64,000 nucleotides of DNA from an uncultured Roseobacter sp. (GCF_947495025.1 NZ_CANLXG010000003.1:496001-560000); one strand, 5' to 3'; shown: positions 25,232 through 33,918, counted from the stretch's first letter. Program-made: numbers and translations. The notes: generated by a model from the sequence alone, not told the origin.

Positions 25232-26065
25232 ATGACCTGGACAGAAACCGAAAAACTGGGCGGCCTTGCGGTCATAACCGGTGGCGCCAGTGGCGTTGGA
25301 CTTGCCGCCGCAGAGCTGCTGGCAGCGCGCGGCTTTGATCTGCTGATCGCGGATCGCAACACGGACAGCCTGAACCATGCTGCAGAAAGCCTGCGCACCG
25401 CCGGGGCACAGGTACAGACCGCCGAAGTGGATGTCGCCGATGCAGACGCTGTCGAAGCGCTCGCGGACCGGGCCTTTGATACAGGACCTGTCGCGGTGCT
25501 GATGAACAACGCCGGCATGGCCCGCCCGACCAGCACCACAACCGCTCCGGATGAGTGGCGCCAGATCTTCGACGTGAATTTCTACGGCGTCCTGAACGGT
25601 GTGCATTCTTTTGTGCCGCGTATGACGCAAGCCGGGCGTCCTGCCACGGTCATCAACACCGGGTCAAAACAGGGCATCACAACGCCCCCGGGCAACCCGG
25701 CCTATAACGTCAGCAAGGCCGCGGTTCGTGTCCTGACGGAACAGCTGGCGCATGAGCTGCGTGAAGCTGGCAGCCCTGTCAGCACTCATCTTTTTGTGCC
25801 GGGATTTACCTATACCGGCATGATCGCAGCTTTCATGCCTGAAAAACCCGCCGCGGCCTGGACCAGCGAGGAATGCGTGGAATACCTGTTCATGCGGGTC
25901 GCAAACGGGGATTTCTATGTTCTCTGCCCGGACAACGATGTGACCGAGGCAAAGGACGCCCGGCGCGTGCTGTGGTCGGCCGGGGATATTGCTGAAAACC
26001 GCCCTGCCCTTTCCCGGTGGCACCCGGACTGGAAAGACGCCTTTTCAGCATTTGAGAGCGGGTGA
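25232..26065 (+). CDS. SDR family oxidoreductase
   Basis: 277 residues from ATG 25232; upstream sequence in the same frame adds 22 unlikely residues. Classical short-chain dehydrogenase: TGGASGVGLAAAELLA (cofactor loop), NNAGMA, and the catalytic residues with a replaced position: the usual YxxxK is NPAYNVSKAAVR, with the catalytic Ser in the segment VINTGSKQGI. LFVPGFTYTG follows. A distinctive C-terminal part (LCPDNDVTEAKDARRVLWSA) suggests a subfamily with a conserved unknown substrate. Its stop TGA is directly followed by the TCA that is the stop of the convergent ligase gene (TGATCA). Confidence 0.9.
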   Translation: MTWTETEKLGGLAVITGGASGVGLAAAELLAARGFDLLIADRNTDSLNHAAESLRTAGAQVQTAEVDVADADAVEALADRAFDTGPVAVLMNNAGMARPTSTTTAPDEWRQIFDVNFYGVLNGVHSFVPRMTQAGRPATVINTGSKQGITTPPGNPAYNVSKAAVRVLTEQLAHELREAGSPVSTHLFVPGFTYTGMIAAFMPEKPAAAWTSEECVEYLFMRVANGDFYVLCPDNDVTEAKDARRVLWSAGDIAENRPALSRWHPDWKDAFSAFESG

Positions 26066-26629
26066 TCAGCGCAGGTCGGTGATGCCTTCGTCCGTCACCA
26101 TCAGATCAAGCGGCTGGTCGGTTGGTTCCAGCGGCAGATTATCGGTTTTTTGGGCAGCATAGGCAAAACCGACTGCCAGTGTCGCCCTGCGTCCGCGCAG
26201 CATCTGAAGCGTCCGGTCATAGAACCCGCCGCCATAGCCCAGGCGCCCGCCCGACCCGTCAAAGGCCACAAGCGGCACGATCACAATCTCCGGCTCAAAA
26301 TAAACCGGATCAGCGGGGACCTGCGCGCCAAAGGGGCCCGCGGTCATCGCAACCCCCGGCTCCCATCCGGCAAACAGCAACGGCGCACCGGCAGCAGTTA
26401 TCACAGGCACCCCGACAGGTCCGTGAGCGGAGGCCTCCTCCATCGCAGGAAGTGGGTTTATCTCGGTACGGATCGGCATGTATCCCGAAAGCGGCACACC
26501 GCGGTAACCGGCCAGCAGCGCAGACAAATGCCCCGCGCCCGTACCCCGGTCTGCAGCATGCGCGGCCTTGCGGCGGGCAAAACCATCCTTGCGCGCAGCC
26601 GCCTTGAGCGCCGTAAGATCAGCTGTCAC
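26066..26629 (-). CDS. 5-formyltetrahydrofolate cyclo-ligase
   Basis: 187 residues. ATP-dependent conversion of 5-formyl-THF to methenyl-THF. N-terminal basic region ARKDGFARRKAAHAAD, the substrate segment GYMPIRTEINPLP, and the nucleotide-binding end PLVAFDGSGGRLGYGGGFYDRTL. Start ATG overlaps the mgtE stop (26626-26629, ATGA), so it is the second gene of an mgtE operon. It ends without spacing against the SDR gene. Confidence 0.93.
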   Translation of the reverse strand: MTADLTALKAAARKDGFARRKAAHAADRGTGAGHLSALLAGYRGVPLSGYMPIRTEINPLPAMEEASAHGPVGVPVITAAGAPLLFAGWEPGVAMTAGPFGAQVPADPVYFEPEIVIVPLVAFDGSGGRLGYGGGFYDRTLQMLRGRRATLAVGFAYAAQKTDNLPLEPTDQPLDLMVTDEGITDLR

Positions 26630-28017
26630 AGCAGCACCATAACCGCCAGACCAAGGAACGCGAAAAAGCCGACAACGTCCGTCACCGTTGTGACAAAGGC
26701 ACCCGATGCCAGTGCCGGGTCCACGCCGATGCGGTCAAGGATCACCGGAATAACCGTACCGGCGAGGCCCGCAACGACCAGATTGATCACCATCGCCGCG
26801 GCCAGGACGTACCCCAGCGCCGGAGAGCCGAACCAGATAAAGCCAACGATCCCCATAACCACGGCAAAAATTGTGCCGTTGACCAGCCCGACCAGCACCT
26901 CTCGCCGGATAACCCGCCAGACGTTGGCACCGGTAAGATCCTTGGTCGCAATCGCACGCACAGCCACGGTCAGCGACTGGGTGCCCGCGTTTCCGCCCAT
27001 GGAGGCCACGATGGGCATCAGCACCGCCAGCGCGACAATCTGTGCCAGAGCGACCTCGAACTGCGCAATCACCAGCGATGCCGCGATGGCCGTGACCAGA
27101 TTGACCGCCAGCCAGGGAAGCCGCTGTTTGGTTGTTTCAACAACACGGTCTGACAGCGAACCATCGCCGACACCTGCAAGCCGCAGGATGTCTTCCTCAT
27201 GCTCTTCGTCCAGCACCACCATGGCATCGTCAATGGTAATCATACCGATCAGACGTTCTTCCTCGTCCACAACCGGCGCCGAAATCAGGTGGTACTGGTT
27301 GAACGCATAGGCCACATCCGACTCGTCCTGCGTGGCCGGGATCACCTGAAAGGTCTCTTCACGCAGGTCCATCAGCCTCGTTTCGCGTTTGGACCGCATA
27401 ATCTTGCCCAGCGTCACATTGCCCACGGGATGCAGCCGGGGGTCAACGATGACCATGTGGTAAAACTGCGCCGGCAGATCATCCTCGGGCGTCGCGCGCA
27501 GATAATCGATTGCGTCACCTACGGTCCAGTGCTCGGGCGCCATGACCACTTCGCGCTGCATCAGACGGCCGGCAGAGTACTCCGGATAGCTCAGCGCCTG
27601 TTCCACGGCCGCTCTGTCGGATTCCTCGAGCGCCTCAAGAATGGCTTCCTGCTGATCGTCCTCGAGGTCTTCGACCAGATCAACGACGTCGTCGCTGTCC
27701 ATATCGCGCACGGCCTGATTGAGCACCTGCGGCGTAAGAACGGAGATCACTTCCTCGCGCAGGCCCTCGTCGAGTTCCGACAGTATTTCGCCGTCAAACT
27801 CACGATCATACAACCGGATCAGACGCGTCCGGTCAAAAGCGTTGATCTGTTCAAGAAGGTCAGCAATGTCCGCTGCGTGCAGCGGTTCCATCAGCTCTGT
27901 GAGCTTGTCCTTGTCCTCAATATCGACAGCATAGAGGATTGCCGCGATTGCCTTTGGTCCGAGCAGATAGGCATCTTCTTCTGCCTCCGGCTCAATCTGA
28001 TCCGTCTGATCCGACAT
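26626..28017 (-). CDS. mgtE: MgtE-type magnesium transporter
   Basis: 463 residues. Acidic N-terminal domain (about 20-140, superhelix with LHAADIADLLEQINAF), paired CBS domains (about 145-270; RLMQREVVMAPEHWTVGDAI and DESDVAYAFNQYHLISAPVV), a plug helix and five C-terminal membrane helices (PWLAVNLVTAIAASLVIAQF; MPIVASMGGNAGTQSLTVAV, the pore motif). ATG 28017 gives MSDQTDQIEPEAEED. The CBS and N domains sense intracellular Mg2+. The gene diverges from guanine deaminase across about 100 bases containing a GC-rich inverted repeat. Confidence 0.95.
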   Translation of the reverse strand: MSDQTDQIEPEAEEDAYLLGPKAIAAILYAVDIEDKDKLTELMEPLHAADIADLLEQINAFDRTRLIRLYDREFDGEILSELDEGLREEVISVLTPQVLNQAVRDMDSDDVVDLVEDLEDDQQEAILEALEESDRAAVEQALSYPEYSAGRLMQREVVMAPEHWTVGDAIDYLRATPEDDLPAQFYHMVIVDPRLHPVGNVTLGKIMRSKRETRLMDLREETFQVIPATQDESDVAYAFNQYHLISAPVVDEEERLIGMITIDDAMVVLDEEHEEDILRLAGVGDGSLSDRVVETTKQRLPWLAVNLVTAIAASLVIAQFEVALAQIVALAVLMPIVASMGGNAGTQSLTVAVRAIATKDLTGANVWRVIRREVLVGLVNGTIFAVVMGIVGFIWFGSPALGYVLAAAMVINLVVAGLAGTVIPVILDRIGVDPALASGAFVTTVTDVVGFFAFLGLAVMVLL

Positions 28018-28072
28018 CGCTGTGCTCCCCGTCTGTGTGCGGACCATAAGGGTGGCATGGACGGGATACAAT

Positions 28073-28101
28073 GGGGGCGCGCGCCCCGTTGTGGCGCCCC
28101 C
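28073..28101. repeat. GC-rich inverted repeat between mgtE and guaD
   Basis: GGGGGCGC (28073-28080) and GCGCCCCC (28094-28101) form perfect 8-base arms around a 13-base spacer. It sits between two divergent starts, so it could be an operator or a 5' leader hairpin. No T-run follows, so it is not a terminator. Confidence 0.4.
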
Positions 28102-28123
28102 GCGAAGTGCCTAGTATTGCGCC

Positions 28124-29461
28124 ATGAGCATGCAGACCCTCCTCACCGGCGCGACCTTTGAGACGACCGGAAACCCGATGACCGCACCGTGGCAGGATGT
28201 GGTCCGCATCAACACTTCAGGCGCCGTGCTGATAGAAAACGGCCGGATCCTCGCCGTTGGGGATGCCGAAGCACTCAGAGCTGCTCACCCGACAGCGGAG
28301 CACACGGATTATGGGAACAGACTGATCTGCCCCGGCTTTGTGGATGCACATGCCCACTATCCGCAGACAGCGATGATCGCGAGCTGGGGCAAGCAGCTGA
28401 TCGACTGGCTCAACAGCTATACGTTCCCCGAAGAAATGCGGTTCGCCGACCCTGATTTCGCCCGTGAAACCTCGGCACGCTATCTCGATCTGATAACGGC
28501 TCACGGCACCACGACCGTCTGCTCATACACCACCGTCCATCCGGCAAGCGTCGACGCCTTTTTTGAGGCCGCGCTGCAGCGTGGCATGGCTGTTGTCGCG
28601 GGCAAAACCTGTATGGACCGGAATGCTCCGGACGGTCTGAGGGACACAGCCCGTTCCGCCTATGACGACAGCAGCGCCCTGCTCGCGCGCTGGCACGGAA
28701 AAGACCGCCTGCGGTATGCGATCACGCCGCGGTTTTCACCCACGTCGTCACCCGAGCAGCTTGCTGCCATGGGCGCACTCTGGGCCGAAAATCCGGACTG
28801 CCTGATGCAGACGCATCTTTCAGAACAGCCCGGCGAGATCGCCTGGGTCGCCGAACTGTTTCCACAGGCCAGGGACTATCTGGACACTTATGAAGCGCAC
28901 GGCCTGCTCGGACGTCGCGCTGTTTTCGGTCATGCCGTCCATCTCACAGCCCGGGAAAAGGACCGCCTTGCGGAAACAGGTGCGGCGCTGGTGCACTGCC
29001 CCACATCAAACACGTTTATCGGATCGGGTCTGATGGATGTCGCAGGACTTGCTGCGCGCCGCATTCCTCTGGGACTTGCAACCGACACAGGCGGTGGTTC
29101 ATCGTTTTCAATGCTGCGCACAATGGCCGCGGCATACGAAATCGGCCAGTTGCGCGGTACGGCACTTCACGCCGCACAGCTTCTGTGGCTGGCGACCGCC
29201 GGCTCTGCAGACAGCCTGCACATGGGCGATGAAATTGGACGCCTTGCCCCCGGTATGGCCGCGGACCTGACAATCCTCGATCTTGCATCCACACCTGCGA
29301 TCGCACAGCGTCACGCGCGCGCGGGCGACATATGGGAAGCTGTTTTTCCAACAATCATGATGGGTGATGATCGTGCCATTGCGGATGTCTGGATCGGCGG
29401 CAGACGGACGCCCCCCTGGCAAGCCGCTGCAATCAGCAACCCGGGCGGGCAAGCACCATAA
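28124..29461 (+). CDS. guaD: Guanine deaminase
   Basis: 445 residues. Zn-dependent amidohydrolase converting guanine to xanthine. HxH metal motif in GFVDAHAHYPQT, the further His in MQTHLSEQPGEI and FGHAVHLT, the catalytic Asp in LATDTGGGSSFSML. The SSFSMLRTMAAAYEI end motif distinguishes guanine deaminases from related amidohydrolases. It is close to the 8-oxoguanine deaminase gene on the other strand, separated only by the CAP-domain gene, which its 3' end overlaps by 29 bases. Confidence 0.93.
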   Translation: MSMQTLLTGATFETTGNPMTAPWQDVVRINTSGAVLIENGRILAVGDAEALRAAHPTAEHTDYGNRLICPGFVDAHAHYPQTAMIASWGKQLIDWLNSYTFPEEMRFADPDFARETSARYLDLITAHGTTTVCSYTTVHPASVDAFFEAALQRGMAVVAGKTCMDRNAPDGLRDTARSAYDDSSALLARWHGKDRLRYAITPRFSPTSSPEQLAAMGALWAENPDCLMQTHLSEQPGEIAWVAELFPQARDYLDTYEAHGLLGRRAVFGHAVHLTAREKDRLAETGAALVHCPTSNTFIGSGLMDVAGLAARRIPLGLATDTGGGSSFSMLRTMAAAYEIGQLRGTALHAAQLLWLATAGSADSLHMGDEIGRLAPGMAADLTILDLASTPAIAQRHARAGDIWEAVFPTIMMGDDRAIADVWIGGRRTPPWQAAAISNPGGQAP

Positions 29462-29858
29462 CCCAGGTGTCTTCTGCTGCATGCACGAGAGCGAATTCTG
29501 TCACCTCGCGCGACAGCATATTGCGCCTGTGCCCTTCTGACCCCGCCCAGGCGGCCATGACCTCAGCCAGATCATTCTGTCCCTTCGCAATATTCTCTGC
29601 GACCACGCACCACGCGTAACCCGCGCGCGTAACTCTGTCAGAGACGCCCGAGCCGTCACTGCCTGTGTGCGCAAAGAACTGTTCCGCGATCATGTCACGG
29701 GCATGCGCCAGAGCCGCCGTCTCCAGCATCGCAGAATACTGCAGAGCCGTCCGTCCGTTTTCGGCACGAAATGTATTCACAGACCGCAGTGCTGCAGGAT
29801 CCGCGCCGGCCGTTCCCGTGAGCACCAGAACAGCCGCAACGGCAAGAACAGCCCGCAT
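29433..29858 (-). CDS. Secreted CAP (SCP/PR1) domain protein
   Basis: 141 residues. A signal peptide (LAVAAVLVLTGTAGA, residues 4-18) and one CAP domain with the conserved NTFRAENGRTALQYSAMLE, ALAHARDMIAEQFFAHTG, and WCVVAENIAKGQNDLAEV with the His and Glu residues of the cavity (HTG, AEN). Bacterial CAP proteins are secreted and mostly of unknown function. It lies directly downstream of the 8-oxoguanine deaminase gene (its ATG at 29858 touches that stop), so it is likely translated from the same mRNA. Confidence 0.87.
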   Translation of the reverse strand: MRAVLAVAAVLVLTGTAGADPAALRSVNTFRAENGRTALQYSAMLETAALAHARDMIAEQFFAHTGSDGSGVSDRVTRAGYAWCVVAENIAKGQNDLAEVMAAWAGSEGHRRNMLSREVTEFALVHAAEDTWVMVLARPGC

Positions 29859-31198
29859 TACAACGACTCCCGAAGGGCCCGCGCCAGCGTATTCTGACGC
29901 GCGACAAGGGACTGCAGATCGACCGTCTGCATCTGGCCATCCCGAACAACCGCCCGGCCTTCGACAAACAGATCGCGGACCGTCACAGGCCCTGCCAGCA
30001 ACAGTGCAGCAGGATCCCAGCTTCCGGCCGCTTCAATGCCGGAGACGTCCCAGATGGCAATGTCTGCCCGCGCGCCCGGAGCAATACGACCACAGTCACC
30101 ACGTCCGAGCACATCCGCGCCCCCACGCGTTGCAATCTCCAGTGCCTCACGTGCACTCATGGCGTCCGCACCGGATGCCACCCGCTGCAGCAACATGGCC
30201 TGTCGCGCCTCTGCCACGAGATTTCCCGCGTCATTGCTGGCTGATCCGTCGACGCCCAGCCCGACCGGCACACCCACGTCGCGCATAGCCCGCACCGGTG
30301 CAATTCCACTGCCGAGCCGGCAATTGGAACAGGGACAATGCGCGACACCTGTTTTTGTGCGGGCAAAGAGCGCCTGTTCGCTGGCATCCAGCTTGACGCA
30401 ATGCGCATGCCAGACATCCGGCCCCACCCACCCCAGTTCCTCGGCATACTGGCCGGGCCGGCAGCCGAAAGTTTCCAGCGAATAGGTAATGTCCTCGTCA
30501 TTTTCAGCCAGATGCGTGTGCATCATAACGCCCTTGTCCCGCGCCAGCAGCGCCGCGTCACGCATCAGGTCACGGCTGACGGAAAAGGGCGAACAGGGCG
30601 CGACACCGACGCGACACATTGATCCCGCTGAGGGGTCATGAAACGCGTCAATCACCCTGATACAGTCTTCGAGAATATCTGCCTCGCGTTCCACCAGATC
30701 ATCTGGTGGCAGCCCTCCCTGCGAAACCCCGATGCTCATCGCACCTCGGGTCGGATGAAACCGCAGACCTACGTCCGCAGCGGCGTGGATTGTGTCTTCG
30801 AGCCGCGCCCCGTTGGGATAGAGGTACAGATGATCACTGCTGAGAGTACAGCCCGACAGCGCCAGTTCGCACAAGCCGACCTGCGCCGAGGTAAAGAAAT
30901 GCTCCGGCGTGAACCCGGACCAGATCGGATAAAGGGTCTGCAGCCAGCCAAAGAGCAACGCGTCCTGACCACCAGGCACAGCCCGCGTCAGCGTCTGATA
31001 AAGGTGGTGATGCGTATTCACCAGACCTGGGGTCACAACGCATCCCGCGGCATCGATGGTCTGCACTCCGGACTGCAGACCAACACCCACTTCCGCAATT
31101 GCGCCGTCCTGTACCAGAACATCTGCGCCCCTAAGCTCGCGTCGCTGGTCGTCCATTGTCAGCAGACAATCTGCGCCCCGTATCAGCAGCTCGCTCAC
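29858..31198 (-). CDS. 8-oxoguanine deaminase
   Basis: 446 residues. Amidohydrolase with HHH metal motif (NTHHHLYQT), HTHLAEND, HAHCVKLD and the C-terminal GLGVDGSASNDAGNLVAEAR, the last phrase being diagnostic for the 8-oxoguanine/isoguanine deaminase clade (Pa0142 type). It removes the oxidised base to give urate. ATG overlaps the hisN stop (31195-31198), and its own end touches the CAP gene, giving the coupled run hisN, deaminase, CAP. Related atrazine-type hydrolases have a similar start; the SND/NLVAEARQ signature favours 8-oxoguanine. Confidence 0.9.
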   Translation of the reverse strand: MSELLIRGADCLLTMDDQRRELRGADVLVQDGAIAEVGVGLQSGVQTIDAAGCVVTPGLVNTHHHLYQTLTRAVPGGQDALLFGWLQTLYPIWSGFTPEHFFTSAQVGLCELALSGCTLSSDHLYLYPNGARLEDTIHAAADVGLRFHPTRGAMSIGVSQGGLPPDDLVEREADILEDCIRVIDAFHDPSAGSMCRVGVAPCSPFSVSRDLMRDAALLARDKGVMMHTHLAENDEDITYSLETFGCRPGQYAEELGWVGPDVWHAHCVKLDASEQALFARTKTGVAHCPCSNCRLGSGIAPVRAMRDVGVPVGLGVDGSASNDAGNLVAEARQAMLLQRVASGADAMSAREALEIATRGGADVLGRGDCGRIAPGARADIAIWDVSGIEAAGSWDPAALLLAGPVTVRDLFVEGRAVVRDGQMQTVDLQSLVARQNTLARALRESL

Positions 31199-32010
31199 GC
31201 AGGCACCCTGCTCAGGATGCTCAGAGCCTCTGCATGTATCTCTGCATTGGCCGCCGCCACAGCCCTGCCCCCCATATGGGCAGGGCCACCCTGCCAGTCA
31301 GTGACAACACCCCCCGCTGCCTGCACTAGCGCGATCGGCGCCTGAATATCATAGGGCTGCAGTCCGGCTTCGATCACCAGATCTGCATGCCCGCCTGCCA
31401 CAAGCGCATAAGCATAGCAGTCCATACCATACCGCGTCAGTGTTGCCTGGCCTGCGACAGCATGGAATGCCGACTGTTCATCTGCGCTTCCGACTTCCGG
31501 AAAGGTTGTGAACACCGTCGCATCACGAAGTGCCGTACCAGACCGGGTGCTCAGGTCACGACGTCCCAGCGGACCGTCGCAGACGGCACCCGCGCTGCTG
31601 CCCCGGAAACGCTCACCGATGTAGGGCTGATCAATAATGCCGAAAAAAGGGCCCTGATCATCAGACACGGCGATAAGAACGCCCCAGGTCGGCGTGCCGC
31701 TGACAAAGCCGCGCGTCCCGTCTATCGGATCCAGAACCCAGGTCAGACCTGTCGTGCCGGCCTGCGTTCCATATTCCTCACCAAGGACTCCGTCATCCGG
31801 GCGCCTCACCGACAGGATTTCGCGCATCGCGCGCTCGGCCGCACGGTCTGCTTCCGTTACCGGGTCGTAACCGCCATCCAGCTTGTTGTCGGTCGCGATG
31901 TGAGAGTTTCGGAAAAACGGAAGAATGGCCGCACGCGCAGCGTCGGCCATTTCGTCAGCTATCTGATGTATTGTGTCCGGATCGCAGGCGGCACGGGCGT
32001 TAACTGTCAT
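31195..32010 (-). CDS. hisN: Histidinol-phosphatase, inositol monophosphatase fold
   Basis: 271 residues from ATG 32010. The FIG/IMPase superfamily metal motifs are GEEYG, WVLDPIDGTRGFVSG (DPIDGT), and a third motif near PYDIQAPIALVQAAGG. The HisN branch is marked by the N-terminal DPVTEADRAAERAMRE and by FVSGTPTWGVLIA. It likely dephosphorylates histidinol phosphate in histidine synthesis. No other his genes are nearby. Its stop overlaps the 8-oxoguanine deaminase start. Confidence 0.88.
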   Translation of the reverse strand: MTVNARAACDPDTIHQIADEMADAARAAILPFFRNSHIATDNKLDGGYDPVTEADRAAERAMREILSVRRPDDGVLGEEYGTQAGTTGLTWVLDPIDGTRGFVSGTPTWGVLIAVSDDQGPFFGIIDQPYIGERFRGSSAGAVCDGPLGRRDLSTRSGTALRDATVFTTFPEVGSADEQSAFHAVAGQATLTRYGMDCYAYALVAGGHADLVIEAGLQPYDIQAPIALVQAAGGVVTDWQGGPAHMGGRAVAAANAEIHAEALSILSRVPA

Positions 32011-32071
32011 GCCGACAGGAGTGCCACCTGCGCCGCGTCCGTGCAAGAGCCCGGGCGCGGTTTTGCGCGGA

Positions 32072-32443
32072 TCAGGCGACGTCGCTCAGCACACGGGCAA
32101 GCTCAAAAAGACGCCGGCGCTGGTTTTCAGGAATTGCGTAATAAGACCGGACAAGGTCCATCGCTTCTTTGTCGCCCATCATATCCGCCGGGATCGCATC
32201 GGCCTGCGCATCATCGTCAGCTTCAGATTTGAGCCCTTCAAAGAAAAAGGCCACGTCAACTTCCAGAGCATCCGCAATGTCCCAGAGCCGGGACGCACTC
32301 ACACGGTTCGCGCCCGTTTCGTATTTCTGGATCTGCTGAAATTTGATTCCGACGGCTTCCGCCAGCTTCTGCTGGGTCATACCAACCAGCCAGCGTCTCT
32401 GGCGAATTCTCTTCCCTACATGGACATCCACTAAGTGTGCCAT
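32072..32443 (-). CDS. XRE-family helix-turn-helix regulator
   Basis: 123 residues. Helix-turn-helix at about 10-65 (GKRIRQRRWLVGMTQQKLAE, VGIKFQQIQKYETGANRVSA) followed by an acidic tail (FFEGLKSEADDDAQADAIPA) and a C-terminal RSYYAIPENQRRRLFELARV segment. This compact type is conserved across Rhodobacterales and is probably a housekeeping regulator; its targets are unknown to me. Start ATG 32443 gives MAHLVDVHVGKRIR. The long upstream region (32444-32912) is full of palindromes and may hold its own operator. Confidence 0.9.
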   Translation of the reverse strand: MAHLVDVHVGKRIRQRRWLVGMTQQKLAEAVGIKFQQIQKYETGANRVSASRLWDIADALEVDVAFFFEGLKSEADDDAQADAIPADMMGDKEAMDLVRSYYAIPENQRRRLFELARVLSDVA

Positions 32444-32677
32444 TTGTATTTCCTTAAACTAGCCCGGTTACCCCCGGGCGCGAGGCGATGTAGTCCTGAA
32501 CCGTGACATCGATCGCCACAAACTGATTACTGCCAAAATAATATGGATATTGGCTCACAGATCAATAAAAATGACGTGACAGGCCGCCCGCGTGAAGCTG
32601 GTCTGCGGGGATTTCGGAGATCGAAATGCCCGGAGTTATGAACCATAATGTCTCAAAACCCGGCCTCAGACGCGATA

Positions 32678-32689
32678 ATTGCGCGCAAT
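32678..32689. repeat. Perfect 12-base palindrome
   Basis: ATTGCGCGCAAT reads the same on both strands. It lies in the region upstream of the XRE gene, about 235 bases before its start, and shares the GCGCAA core with the other elements there. Confidence 0.55.
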
Positions 32690-32772
32690 CATTCAGATTT
32701 TTCGTTTTTCACGGCACACTTATGAGTTGTAGCGCCGCGATGCGCAAATAAGCGTGATGGTTAACGTAATGT

Positions 32773-32804
32773 GCGCATTTGCAGATATATGTCTGCAAAT
32801 GCGC
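32773..32804. promoter_or_regulatory. 13-base inverted repeat upstream of the XRE gene
   Basis: GCGCATTTGCAGA (32773-32785) and TCTGCAAATGCGC (32792-32804) are perfectly complementary around a 6-base spacer. The element overlaps the second GCGCAAATAAG copy (32803-32813). The CTGCAAAT core resembles the half-sites seen at the pccR promoter. A dimeric regulator site, possibly autoregulatory for the XRE protein, is the simplest reading. A strong RNA hairpin is possible too, but no T-run follows. Confidence 0.55.
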
Positions 32805-32852
32805 GCAAATAAGTCTGAGAGTTCAACGTACAATAGTAACCTTCCCCAGGCG

Positions 32853-32865
32853 TGACGTTACGTCA
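32853..32865. repeat. TGACGTTACGTCA palindrome
   Basis: TGACGT and ACGTCA are perfect arms around a single T. It stands 48 bases after the stop of the LysR gene on the minus strand. Possible operator; no protein known to me in this window has it as a target. Confidence 0.4.
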
Positions 32866-32912
32866 ACAAACAGAAGGCAAACGGTTTTTGCGAATCTTAC
32901 AGACAGGAAGCA

Positions 32913-33794
32913 TCACCCGGCGACAGATCGCAGACGGTGCGAGTCTGCGCCACCAAAAGCGCGGCGGAGCAGATCGGCGAGGCTGTCATGCACCAGGCCT
33001 TTGCCAGACTGCGCACCCAGAAGGTTGATCATCTGCATCGGCAGTTCGGGCAGGGAACCGCCATGCTCTATCCGCTCAAGATGCGGCGGTTCTGTGCCTT
33101 CGATCATCGTGTGGATGGCAAGATCGGCACTGACCGTCGCCTCAATCGTGCGGTCGCTCTCGGTTTCCACGATCACATCCCATGAGATATCCGCAGCATC
33201 CAGCGCTTCCACAACGCGGGGTCGGAAAGTACACAGCCGGCCAAACGCAAGCTTCAGTGGCCGCTGTCGCCAAGCTGCACCTCCCGGTGCGCCGATCCAG
33301 CGAAGTGGCTTCCGGCAGATCGTTTCAGCACCGGGATCGACCAGTGTTTCCGTTGTCAGGATCATATCACATTCCCCGCGCCCGAACTGTTCTTTGAGCG
33401 CACGTGTATAGGACGATATCAGCTGCACTTTGACCCGTGGAAAAGCTGCGTGAAACTGTTTGAGCACCTGCGGAATGGCGGGATAGACAATATCGTGCGG
33501 CACGCCGAGCACGATCTCCCCCTCATATGCCTGATCCGTCAGACGGCTGATCACCTCGTCATTGAGCGCGATCATGCGGCGTGCATAGACCAGCAGTTGC
33601 TCACCCGAAGCAGTCAGAGCGATGGTGCGCCCGGACCTGTCCAGCAACTCAAGGCCCAGCAGCTCCTCCAGCCGCTTCAGCTGCATCGACACGGCTGACT
33701 GCGTCAGATGCAGAAAACCCGCGGCGCGAGTCACGCCGCCAGCATCCGATACGGCCACAAATGAGCGCAGCGTGGTGATGTCCAGATTTCTCAT
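32913..33794 (-). CDS. LysR-family transcriptional regulator
   Basis: 293 residues. N-terminal winged helix-turn-helix (TTLRSFVAVSDAGGVTRAAG, LTQSAVSMQLKRLEELLG) and a C-terminal periplasmic-binding-like effector domain starting near YEGEIVLGVPHDIVYPAIPQ. The family controls adjacent genes; here the divergent neighbour is a DUF1127 gene, with 124 bases between the starts. Effector and target unknown. Confidence 0.9.
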   Translation of the reverse strand: MRNLDITTLRSFVAVSDAGGVTRAAGFLHLTQSAVSMQLKRLEELLGLELLDRSGRTIALTASGEQLLVYARRMIALNDEVISRLTDQAYEGEIVLGVPHDIVYPAIPQVLKQFHAAFPRVKVQLISSYTRALKEQFGRGECDMILTTETLVDPGAETICRKPLRWIGAPGGAAWRQRPLKLAFGRLCTFRPRVVEALDAADISWDVIVETESDRTIEATVSADLAIHTMIEGTEPPHLERIEHGGSLPELPMQMINLLGAQSGKGLVHDSLADLLRRAFGGADSHRLRSVAG

Positions 33795-33918
33795 ATCAAT
33801 TTTCCTGATACTTCATGTAACAAACATTCTCTTTTCAAATGAACCACAAGGCGACATATAAATCAACAACGCTGATGAGAATTAGCGAATACATCACAGG
33901 ATCGAAAGGAAAGCTCTG

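Larger units (their letters stand above)
32444..32912. other. Long intergenic region with clustered palindromes
   Basis: 469 bases between the LysR gene stop and the XRE gene start; no convincing gene. It contains an ATTGCGCGCAAT palindrome (32678-32689), two copies of GCGCAAATAAG (32742-32752 and 32803-32813), a 13-base perfect inverted repeat (32773-32804) and TGACGTTACGTCA (32853-32865). The XRE gene start is 235 bases or more away, so the promoter is far upstream or the leader is long. Confidence 0.6.

Noticed and set aside
32779..33411. Plus-strand frame opposite the LysR gene
   Set aside because: Antisense to a complete LysR regulator and Arg/Ser-rich.
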